NCBI GenBank assembly: GCA_938023705.1
Contig: CALJDJ010000044.1
Span: 1-60,827 of the forward strand
From: an uncultured Collinsella sp.
GTDB lineage: Bacteria > Actinomycetota > Coriobacteriia > Coriobacteriales > Coriobacteriaceae
Reading direction: 5' to 3'
DNA: 60,827 bases
In this document: piece after piece, positions 1 to 7,226 of the stretch
Layout: each line of letters starts with the position of its first letter
Position numbering within the stretch: the stretch's first letter is position 1
Made by a program: the position numbers and the translations under genes
Notes under the pieces: model-generated
The model's database searches: none
Told to the model about the DNA's origin: nothing
The model's input: the letters and a program-made list of their open reading frames with translations, nothing else

Positions 1-283
1 GATAGGGCTGCGAGGCCAGCTCGCGCAGCATGAAATCGATATATCGCGCGTAGTATGCCCATTGCTGCTCGAGGCTGGGGTAGAGGTGGTAGAAGCCGTC
101 AAAAAGACTCTTGAAGCCAAAGGCTTGCTGCCAGTCCGTCATTCCGGCGCGCGCCATGCCTGCGCGGTTGTAATGGTTGAACCCGGCGGCGCTTGACATG
201 CCCGAGCCGATGCCGACGATGATGGCGTCGGCATCGTCGATAAGGCTTCGAAGCCTATACGCTTCCCTCTCTAGAGACGGCAT
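1..283 (-). CDS. Sirtuin-like (SIR2 family) protein, 3' end outside window
   Basis: The first 94 residues of a sirtuin-fold protein are visible; the rest lies beyond the window edge. An NAD-binding loop of the GxGSGMSSAAG type appears near residues 25-36. It is followed by a segment with GMTDWQQAFGF and FYHLYP, which resembles the N-terminal part of the macrodomain-linked class M sirtuins (SirTM). SirTM enzymes ADP-ribosylate a lipoylated carrier protein; that role is not shown here. The ATG sits behind a GAGGAG site inside the end of the preceding gene, so the two reading frames overlap by 13 bases, which points to translational coupling. It is the third gene of a leftward operon, and any macrodomain or carrier partner would lie outside the window. 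Confidence 0.75.
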   Translation of the reverse strand, partial: MPSLEREAYRLRSLIDDADAIIVGIGSGMSSAAGFNHYNRAGMARAGMTDWQQAFGFKSLFDGFYHLYPSLEQQWAYYARYIDFMLRELASQPY

Positions 284-969
284 TGGGCAATCTCCTCGAA
301 AGTCGGGGTCATATCGCCGTCAACGAGAATCGTCTCGCACGATGCATCGGGCGCCATAGCCTGGCTGTAGTTGAACACGATGTAGGTGGCGTGCTCGCAG
401 ACGTTCGCGATCTGGGCGAGCATGTGCTTTATGATGCCGTTGCGCAGTCCCACGCCAAGTTCGAGGATGGCGACCCTGCCGTTGCGATGGGCTTGCACAA
501 GGCGCTCGAGCTCCTCGAGCTGGGCCGTGGCGAGGGCGTCTGGATGGGCGAGACGCCGCTCGTCGATCGACGTGCGTATGCTCCCCTCCGTCTCGAGCAC
601 GCGCTCCTCGTCGAACCCGGCGCGCGCGAAGTGCCCGTCGATGTTGCATGTGACCACGAAGGTGTCGGCATGCTCCGTAAGACGCCGCAGCCCGTTCATG
701 AGCGAGCCGGGCTCATATTCGAGATACTCCTTTTGATGGAACCGCTCGGCCCATCGGCGTCGCACGCTGGCATCCGGGGAAGCGAGCCCCTGCAGTATGC
801 AGCCGATGCCGTCTGCCTGGGCGAGGTCCCCGTACGCCTCTTGGAAATGAGCATCGGCGCAGAAAAGGTTGAGCCCCTCCGCCATGTCGAGTCCGTTGCT
901 AGCGCCGATGATGACAAGATCCGCTTCGGCTAGCGCCCTGCCTATGCGAACTGCTTTCGCCGTCTCCAT
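271..969 (-). CDS. Compact sirtuin-like protein without zinc ribbon
   Basis: This 232-residue protein shares the sirtuin plan. It has an N-terminal nucleotide-binding loop (IIGASNGL, about residues 20-27), a T-x-N-I-D motif (residues 107-111, TCNID) and a late LELGVGL strand (159-165). It lacks the CxxC...CxxC zinc ribbon of its upstream neighbour: the region after TCNID runs through ETEGSIRTS with no cysteine pairs. The usual catalytic His region also reads differently. The start ATG has GGGGAGG six bases upstream and lies three bases after the stop of the preceding gene. It could be a catalytically altered or regulatory paralogue. Family assignment rests on motifs and tandem context. Confidence 0.65.
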   Translation of the reverse strand: METAKAVRIGRALAEADLVIIGASNGLDMAEGLNLFCADAHFQEAYGDLAQADGIGCILQGLASPDASVRRRWAERFHQKEYLEYEPGSLMNGLRRLTEHADTFVVTCNIDGHFARAGFDEERVLETEGSIRTSIDERRLAHPDALATAQLEELERLVQAHRNGRVAILELGVGLRNGIIKHMLAQIANVCEHATYIVFNYSQAMAPDASCETILVDGDMTPTFEEIAQCRL

Positions 970-972
970 GCG

Positions 973-1938
973 CTACCTCCCCAGCGTCTTGCGCACGTCG
1001 GCGAGCACGTCGGCGATGTCGGCGCGAACGGCGAGCCCCCGATCCTCGATCGCGCGGGGGAGAAACTGCGTCTTGTTGTTTACGGCGATGTAGCTGGCCT
1101 GCGGTAACTGCGCCGTGAGGGCCCAGAACGGCTCCTGGATAAACGCGGGCGTCATGCGGCCCACACCCAGCTCGAGGAAGAGGATCCTCTGCCGTGCGTG
1201 CGCGTCGAGCCATTCGGACACCTTGCGGTACTGCTCCTCGTAGAGTTCGCCCTGCAGGAAGTTGCCGTAGCCGCGAACCCAGGGGAACGCCTCTGCCCCG
1301 CAGTGCGGGCAGCGCGGCACGAGCTCTGTCGGAACCTCAAGGCCGTCTCCCATGGCCTCTACCATGTTGGAGACCGGCTCGACCGCATCCCACACCGCGT
1401 CGGTGCAACAGCGGGAGCACTGAAAGAAGCGGTGGTCGCCTTGGATCTCTGCCACTTTCTCCCAGGGATAGAGCTTCACAAACTGCGTGTCCTGGTTGGT
1501 GGTGAGCACGAAGAAATCCTTCTCGGCGAGAATGGCGTCGAGGTCCTTGTAGGGCTTGCGCAGCGGGGCGTTGAGCGTGGTGTCGAGGAAGGTGGCGAGG
1601 TATCCCCAGCGCGCCTCGGCGGTGGGCCAGCGGTAGAACGACCCCTCGAAAGCGCCCTTGAAACCGTAACGCTCGGCGAATTTGCCGAAATGCTTGCGAT
1701 AGGTCGCGTTGTCCTCGTAGTAGAAGTCGCCGCCGCCCGCCGCGGAGAGCCCGGAGGCCCCGCCCACCAGCACGCAATCGGCTTCCTCGATCATGCGGGC
1801 GAAGTCCCTGATTTGCTGGTCGTAGGGCTCGGGCTTGCGGTCACTCAGCTCATAGGGCGTGCCGCCGCTGCGGTAGGCGGCCTGAAGGGAAAACGATTGG
1901 TTGGCGAGCTCGATAACGAGCTGCTCGTACAGGGTCAC
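973..1938 (-). CDS. Sirtuin-like NAD-dependent enzyme with zinc ribbon
   Basis: This is a 321-residue SIR2-family protein. Visible features are a GGASGL loop (59-64), TTNQD (146-150), QGDH (166-169, around the catalytic His of deacetylating sirtuins), a zinc ribbon from C174/C177 and C210/C213, and LELGVGR near 245-251. The spacing and the FYRWPTAEARWGY segment recall class M sirtuins, which act in protein ADP-ribosylation rather than classic deacetylation. I chose the GTG start because AGAAGG lies just upstream; the open frame extends farther but would run through the promoter. It is the first gene of a three-gene tandem array. The reaction and target are unknown. Confidence 0.72.
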   Translation of the reverse strand: MTLYEQLVIELANQSFSLQAAYRSGGTPYELSDRKPEPYDQQIRDFARMIEEADCVLVGGASGLSAAGGGDFYYEDNATYRKHFGKFAERYGFKGAFEGSFYRWPTAEARWGYLATFLDTTLNAPLRKPYKDLDAILAEKDFFVLTTNQDTQFVKLYPWEKVAEIQGDHRFFQCSRCCTDAVWDAVEPVSNMVEAMGDGLEVPTELVPRCPHCGAEAFPWVRGYGNFLQGELYEEQYRKVSEWLDAHARQRILFLELGVGRMTPAFIQEPFWALTAQLPQASYIAVNNKTQFLPRAIEDRGLAVRADIADVLADVRKTLGR

Positions 1939-1957
1939 TGGATACCTTCTTTCAGCT

Positions 1958-1977
1958 ATTATAAACAGGTGTCTATA
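1958..1977 (-). promoter_or_regulatory. Promoter of sirtuin operon with overlapping palindrome
   Basis: On the minus strand a perfect TATAAT box (1963-1958) sits 20 bases upstream of the GTG start of the first sirtuin gene. It overlaps an imperfect palindrome, TATAAACAGGTGTCTATA (1960-1977), whose 9-base half sites agree at 7 positions. A palindrome over the -10 box next to a divergent TetR-type gene is the usual layout of a repressor operator. No clear -35 hexamer is seen. Confidence 0.5.
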
Positions 1978-2081
1978 AAAAGTATCGATGTCGATTTGCT
2001 TAAGAGCAATGAACAGCTTCGGCCTGCTGTCGATAAACGAGCGTTTGCCGGGCATTGTCGAGCGTTACAATTGGAGGGGTA

Positions 2082-2636
2082 ATGGAAGCGGGGAAGATCG
2101 ATCGTCGCCGACGCTATACACTCTTGGTCATACGGGAGGCGTTCTTCGCGCTGCTGGCCGAGGTCGGCTTCGCGAAGATGACGGTAGCGGATATCTGCCG
2201 CCGCGCCGATATCAACCGTGGCACGTTCTATCTGCACTACGAGGACAAGTTCGCCCTGCTCGACGCGCTTATCGACGAGGCCTTGGCGGCGGTGCCGCCG
2301 CTCGAGGGAACGGAGGCGGGTGCCCTCTGCCAGCGTCCGCCGGCAAACGATGACTATTATCTGCTCTACTCGGATGACGACGCGTACGCCCGGGTGGCAC
2401 AGCGCGTCGTCGAGCGCGGCGCCGAGCAGATGGTTCCCTCGATCATGGAGGAGACTGGGCTTTCGCGCGAGGACGCCTATCTGCTCTTCGTCCACAACGT
2501 CCAGGGAAATCTCGCGGTCAACCGCCTACTTGGTTGGAGGCGGGGACCCGAGTTCGCTCACGCCCAGGAGCTGCTCAGTGCCTATTCCGAAGGAGGCATG
2601 CGGGCGGTATCGGCTCGCCACGATCCCCGTAGTTGA
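2082..2636 (+). CDS. TetR/AcrR-family transcriptional regulator
   Basis: This 184-residue protein has an N-terminal TetR-type helix-turn-helix: residues 29-58 read roughly MTVADICRRADI followed by NRGTFYLHYEDK. The C-terminal ligand domain is variable and holds several acidic stretches (YSDDDAY). The ATG is preceded by GGAGGGG four bases upstream; an in-frame TTG 27 bases earlier is possible but has no ribosome site. The gene diverges from the sirtuin operon. It probably represses that operon, and perhaps itself, through the palindrome at 1960-1977. The inducer is unknown. Confidence 0.85.
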   Translation: MEAGKIDRRRRYTLLVIREAFFALLAEVGFAKMTVADICRRADINRGTFYLHYEDKFALLDALIDEALAAVPPLEGTEAGALCQRPPANDDYYLLYSDDDAYARVAQRVVERGAEQMVPSIMEETGLSREDAYLLFVHNVQGNLAVNRLLGWRRGPEFAHAQELLSAYSEGGMRAVSARHDPRS

Positions 2637-2840
2637 TCTTGACAGCGTGCCATTTCAGGCAGGCGACGTTGCTATGGCCCCTCTTTGGTTTTCGATGTTG
2701 TATAAGGCAATCGCAATCGCCTTGAGCTTCTTTAGGGAACTTGAGCAAGAGATATGGCCTGCTGGCGATTGATTAACCCCATTTGTTTTGGTTACAAGAA
2801 AAAATGCTGCGCGCCTGCAGCATGAAGGAGAGGGAATCCT

Positions 2841-3371
2841 ATGAATATCGTTGTATTGAGCGGCAGCCCGCGTAAGGGCGCCAATACCGATACCATGGTC
2901 GAGGCGTTTGCCGAGACCGCGCGTGAGGGCGGCCATACGGTCGAGGTCATCCGCGTTGCCAGCAAGAAGATCGCCGGCTGCTTGGGATGCCAGTACTGCT
3001 TCGCCCATGAGGGCGTCTGCGTGCAGAAGGATGACATGGCCAACGTGATTGAGTCGCTGAAAGACACCGACATGGTTGTCTTCGCTTCGCCTATCTACTG
3101 GTTTGATATCACTGCGCAGGAAAAGACCGCCATCGACCGCCTGTACGCCTTCGGTGCCACGGGTTTCCCGTTCACCAAGACGGCCCTTTTGCTCGATAGC
3201 CACAGCGAGGGTGTCTATGATGCGGCGATCGCTATGTACAAGTCAACCTGCGCGTACTGCAAGTGGGAGGACCAGGGCATTGTCACGATTGGTGGCATGA
3301 CCGAGCGCGACAGCATGGCATCGTCGCCCAAGTTGAAAGAGGTGCGAGAGCTCGCTCGCAAGCTCGCCTAA
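2841..3371 (+). CDS. Flavodoxin-fold NAD(P)H-dependent oxidoreductase / iron-sulfur flavoprotein
   Basis: This 176-residue cytoplasmic redox protein opens with the FMN phosphate-binding loop SGSPRKGANT (7-16). A cysteine cluster C47-x2-C50-x2-C53-x6-C60 follows, which could hold an Fe-S cluster as in iron-sulfur flavoproteins. SPIYWFDITAQEK (about 84-96) is the family's isoalloxazine-contact region. The length fits NADPH-dependent FMN reductase-like proteins. The start has GGAGAGGG about seven bases upstream. It stands alone between regulator and ATPase genes, so the electron partner cannot be named. Confidence 0.85.
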   Translation: MNIVVLSGSPRKGANTDTMVEAFAETAREGGHTVEVIRVASKKIAGCLGCQYCFAHEGVCVQKDDMANVIESLKDTDMVVFASPIYWFDITAQEKTAIDRLYAFGATGFPFTKTALLLDSHSEGVYDAAIAMYKSTCAYCKWEDQGIVTIGGMTERDSMASSPKLKEVRELARKLA

Positions 3372-3552
3372 GGACAAGAAGAACGCATGGCAATCAGCGT
3401 TGGTGGAAATGCTTGCTGTCCTTACCGAGAGATAGGGGCGAATTCCCCTCAAGTGCCGTATAGAACAATTTTTAAACGCAGAAAAATAACTGAAAACAAA
3501 TTAATCCGCGTTAAAATATTGTCAAATAGAAGTTCATGAGGGAAGGTTACGT

Positions 3553-4842
3553 ATGCGTCGCAAGGCAGACGAGCTCCTTAGGGAATGGCGAGACAGAGCT
3601 GATAGAAAACCTTTGCTGGTCAAAGGCGTGCGCCAGTGTGGCAAGACCTATTTGCTCAGAACGTACGCCCAGGATCTTTTCGAATCGGTTGTCTACGTTA
3701 ATCTTGAGAACGACCGGTCGGCGCGAGCGGATTTTTCGGGCGGTCTTGACCCTCATTCGATCGTACGTGCGATCGAGGCTCGTACGGGACAGCGTATCGT
3801 GCCTGGCAAAACCTTACTGTTCATTGACGAGATCCAGGCATGCGAGGAAGCGCTCACTTCCCTTAAATACTTTTGCGAAGATGCTCCCGAGTATTACGTT
3901 GCGGCTGCCGGGTCGCTTCTTGGGGTTGCCATTAACCATCAGTCGTATTCGTTCCCCGTCGGAAAGACCGACTTGATCGAGATGACTCCACTCGATTTCG
4001 AGGAGTTTCTCTGGGCGATGGGGCACGATCAGCTGGTCGACGAGATACGCTCATCATTCGAGATAATGGGTCCTCTTGCGCCAAGCCTTCATGAAAAGGC
4101 GCTTGGGCTCTATCGACAGTATCTTGTTGTTGGCGGAATGCCCGAGGCGGTCCAAACGTACATCGATGATCAGTCAATCATTGATGTGGCCGAAAAGCAT
4201 CGGATTATTCTCGACGGATATTCCGCCGACACCAATAAATATGCTGATGAACGCTTGAGCGCAAAGACGCGTGCGTGCTTCGATTCCATTCCACAGCAGC
4301 TTGCCAAAGAGAATCGTAAATTTCAATACAAGGTAGTGCGAGCGGGGGGCAATGCGTCTCTCTTTGGAGATGCTCTCGATTGGCTTGTATTGTCGGGCAC
4401 GGTGGCGCGCTGCAGCCTAGTCGGGCAGATCGAAAGCCCCTTAGAGGCCTTCGTTAACCCTTCTGCTTTTAAAATCTATCAGGCGGATACAGGGCTGCTC
4501 GTCTCCAAGGCCGGTGCTCAACGCGCCGATATTCTAGCCGGCATCGGCGGCACATTCATGGGCGCACTTACCGAAAACTACGTTGCCCAACAGCTTTCAG
4601 CCATGGGCTATCCGCTGCATTATTGGGCGCGAGATAATCGTGCGGAAATCGACTTTGTAGTAGAGAAGCAGGGATGCTTGTCTGCGATTGAAGTCAAGGC
4701 GGGGGAGAACACAAGATCTCGAAGCCTGTCCTCACTTAAAAAGACCCATCCGGGCGTACGCCTTATCAGGCTATCGACTAAGCCCTTTGGAATGAATGAT
4801 GGGCTTATGTCTGTTCCACTTTATGCGACATTTTGTCTATAG
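3553..4842 (+). CDS. AAA-family ATPase with DUF4143-type C-terminus
   Basis: This 429-residue protein has a P-loop GVRQCGKT (25-32) and a Walker B segment LLFIDEIQ (88-95). In the C-terminal third, EIDFVV followed by IEVKAG resembles a PD-(D/E)xK nuclease fold. This is the common ATPase plus DUF4143 architecture, whose cellular role is not settled. The ATG is preceded by GGGAAGG. The 180 bases upstream are markedly AT-rich compared with the rest of the window, so the gene may be a horizontally acquired single-gene unit. Its 3' end meets a strong hairpin shared with the convergent topoisomerase operon. Confidence 0.85.
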   Translation: MRRKADELLREWRDRADRKPLLVKGVRQCGKTYLLRTYAQDLFESVVYVNLENDRSARADFSGGLDPHSIVRAIEARTGQRIVPGKTLLFIDEIQACEEALTSLKYFCEDAPEYYVAAAGSLLGVAINHQSYSFPVGKTDLIEMTPLDFEEFLWAMGHDQLVDEIRSSFEIMGPLAPSLHEKALGLYRQYLVVGGMPEAVQTYIDDQSIIDVAEKHRIILDGYSADTNKYADERLSAKTRACFDSIPQQLAKENRKFQYKVVRAGGNASLFGDALDWLVLSGTVARCSLVGQIESPLEAFVNPSAFKIYQADTGLLVSKAGAQRADILAGIGGTFMGALTENYVAQQLSAMGYPLHYWARDNRAEIDFVVEKQGCLSAIEVKAGENTRSRSLSSLKKTHPGVRLIRLSTKPFGMNDGLMSVPLYATFCL

Positions 4843-4864
4843 GGATGATGCTGCTGTAATGCAT

Positions 4865-4901
4865 GGGGCCCGGAGCGCGATGTTGCTGCGCTCCGGGCCC
4901 C
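4865..4901. terminator. Bidirectional hairpin between convergent genes
   Basis: A perfect 14-bp stem (arm GGGGCCCGGAGCGC, 4865-4878, and its complement 4888-4901) has a 9-base loop. It lies between the end of the rightward ATPase gene and the end of the leftward topoisomerase operon. Neither side has a clear T tract, so it is either a Rho-independent terminator of the T-poor type or a 3'-end stabiliser. Confidence 0.6.
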
Positions 4902-4940
4902 GCTGCTTTGTACAACCATGACGGTTTGGCCACCGTTGTT

Positions 4941-7181
4941 TTAGTCAAACAGACTCGGCATGTCGTTTTCTTTCATAAGGGCACCAGCGGAGGGCAGGCT
5001 CTGCGCGGTGAACTTTTCGGCGGAGACGCCGGCGCCAAGGATTTCCTCGGTCGTGCCGACGGTGGTGACCGAGCGGCCCTTCTTGGCCGTAAAGGCCTGG
5101 ACGCCCTGCGTGTTGGTGGTCGTCTTGGTCTTAAGCAGCGACGTGTTGAAGTTCATCAAACGATAGTCGCTCGAGACCAGCGCGATGTCGCGATCTTCCT
5201 TGAGCACCTGGGCATACAGCAGCTTGCTGCCACCGTAGATGGCGTTCTTGAGGCGCTTACGGTTGGTCTTGGTGACGTATCCAGAAAGCGCGACGCGCAC
5301 CACGCGGCCGTTCTCAAAGACAAACAGCACGTCGGCCTTGTAATCCTCGGGGTCGATGACCCAGATGACGCTCTCGTCGGGTTCCATCTCAAGATCGGTC
5401 GGCAGGTACGAGCCCAGCTGGGCCGACTTGGTGTCCTCAAACGCTGCAACCTTGCACTTGTACACCTGGCTCTTGTTGGTAAAGACCAGCAGCTCGTGGG
5501 TGTTGGAGGACGGGAACTCGATAAAGGGTTTGTCGCCGTCCTTGTACCTGAGCGTGGTCGCCTTCTTGAGCACGCGGTCCGTCATCTTTTTAAGGTAGCC
5601 ATCGCGCGAGAGCATGATGGTGACCGGGTACTCCTCGACCTCGGGCTCCAGGCTCACCTCGATGACCTCATGGGGCTCGATCCTGCCCGTGCGGCGCGGC
5701 ATCACGTACTTTTTGTTGACCGCGGCCAGCTCGTCGCTGATGACCTTCTTGATGTTCTCCTCGCTCGAGAGGATCTCCTCAAGCTCGGCAATCTCGCCCT
5801 CGAGCTTGGCGATGTCCTTGGTGCGGTTGAGGATGTACTCCTCGTTGATGTTGCGGAGCTTAAGCTCGGCAACAAACTCGGCCTGGGTCTCGTCGATGTC
5901 GAAACCCTTCATAAGGTTGGGCACGACCTCGGCTTCGAGCTTGGTGCCGCGGATGATGGCGATTGCCTTGTCGATGTCGAGCAAGATCGCCTCGAGGCCG
6001 TGCAGCAGGTGCAGGCGCTCGGACTTTTTGCCCAGGTCAAAGTTAATGCGGCGGCGCGTAGACTCAATACGCCACTTGACCCACTCGTGCAGGATCTGGC
6101 GCACGCCCATAACGCGGGGGTAGCCATCGACCAGCACGTTGAAGTTGCACGAGAACGAATCCTGCAGCGTGGTCGAGCGATAGAGCTTGGCCATGAGCTT
6201 GTCGGGGTCGACACCTCGCTTAAGGTCGATAGCGATGCGCAGGCCCGAAAGGTCGGTCTCGTCGCGGATGTCAGCGATCTCCTTGACCTTGCCCTCCTTG
6301 GAGAGCTTGACGATGCGCTCGATGATGACATCGGTCTTGGTGGTGTAGGGGATCTCGTACACCTCGATGATGCGCTCTTCGGGAATCCAGCGCCAGCGGG
6401 AGCGAATCTGGAAGCTGCCAAGGCCGGTCTCGATTATCTTTTCCATCTCCTCGCGGCGGTAGATAATTTCGCCGCCGGTCGAGAAGTCGGGCATGGGCAT
6501 GTACTCGAGCAGGTCGCAGTCGGGATCCTGCAGGTAATGCATTGTGGCGGTACAGACCTCGTTGAGGTTGAAACCGCAGATATCGGATGCCATGGCGACG
6601 CCGATGCCCTTGTTGGCCGAGACGAGGATGTTGGGGAACGTGGTGGGCAGCAGGCGTGGCTCCTTCATGGCGCCGTCGTAGCTGTCGACGAAGTCGACCG
6701 GGTCCTTGTCGATGTCCTTGAAGATCTCGGCGCTAATGGGGGAGAGCTTGGCCTCGGTATAGCGCGAGGCGGCGTAGCTCAGGTCGCCCGAATAGTACTT
6801 GCCAAAGTTGCCCTTCGACTCCACGAAGGGGGCGAGCAACGCCTCGTTGCCGGTGGCCAGGCGCACCATCGTCTCGTAGATCGCGGCGTCGCCGTGCGGG
6901 TTGAGCTTCATGGTCTGGCCCACGATGTTGGCGCTCTTCTGGCGCTCGCCCTTGAGCAGACCCATCTTGTACATGGTGTAGAGCAGCTTGCGGTGCGAGG
7001 GCTTAAAGCCGTCAATCTCGGGGAACGCACGCGAGACGTTGACGCTCATAGCGTAGGGCATATAGTTGACCTCGAGCGTCTGCGTGATCGGCTGATCGGT
7101 GACCTCGGAGTGCAGGCCGATGACGTTCTCGGCGTTGACCTGCTTTTTCTTGGGCTGGTTCTTCGTCTTCTTCTTTGCCAC
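4941..7181 (-). CDS. parC: Type IIA DNA topoisomerase subunit A (ParC/GyrA-like paralogue)
   Basis: This is a 746-residue breakage-reunion subunit. The N-terminal core contains DGFKPSHRKLLYTMY (57-71), the PHGDAAIY region (95-102) and AASRYTEAKL with the DNA-attacking Tyr141. The C-terminal third has beta-pinwheel-type repeats, but no glutamine-arginine GyrA box was seen, so it is closer to topoisomerase IV than to gyrase. It belongs to a divergent paralogue lineage that in clostridia and relatives exists beside canonical gyrase. The start codon is GTG with AGAGGA upstream. It follows the B subunit gene by 45 bases in one operon. The symbol is by similarity; the supercoiling activity cannot be read from sequence. 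Confidence 0.85.
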   Translation of the reverse strand: MAKKKTKNQPKKKQVNAENVIGLHSEVTDQPITQTLEVNYMPYAMSVNVSRAFPEIDGFKPSHRKLLYTMYKMGLLKGERQKSANIVGQTMKLNPHGDAAIYETMVRLATGNEALLAPFVESKGNFGKYYSGDLSYAASRYTEAKLSPISAEIFKDIDKDPVDFVDSYDGAMKEPRLLPTTFPNILVSANKGIGVAMASDICGFNLNEVCTATMHYLQDPDCDLLEYMPMPDFSTGGEIIYRREEMEKIIETGLGSFQIRSRWRWIPEERIIEVYEIPYTTKTDVIIERIVKLSKEGKVKEIADIRDETDLSGLRIAIDLKRGVDPDKLMAKLYRSTTLQDSFSCNFNVLVDGYPRVMGVRQILHEWVKWRIESTRRRINFDLGKKSERLHLLHGLEAILLDIDKAIAIIRGTKLEAEVVPNLMKGFDIDETQAEFVAELKLRNINEEYILNRTKDIAKLEGEIAELEEILSSEENIKKVISDELAAVNKKYVMPRRTGRIEPHEVIEVSLEPEVEEYPVTIMLSRDGYLKKMTDRVLKKATTLRYKDGDKPFIEFPSSNTHELLVFTNKSQVYKCKVAAFEDTKSAQLGSYLPTDLEMEPDESVIWVIDPEDYKADVLFVFENGRVVRVALSGYVTKTNRKRLKNAIYGGSKLLYAQVLKEDRDIALVSSDYRLMNFNTSLLKTKTTTNTQGVQAFTAKKGRSVTTVGTTEEILGAGVSAEKFTAQSLPSAGALMKENDMPSLFD

Positions 7182-7226
7182 GATTTCCTCTTGAACTTCT
7201 TATGGGCCGTCGTTATCGATTTGCTG

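Noticed and set aside
3387..3539. A 50-codon frame between the flavoprotein and ATPase genes
   Set aside because: It runs through AT-rich promoter-like DNA, has a weak ribosome site and gives a basic product with no pattern.
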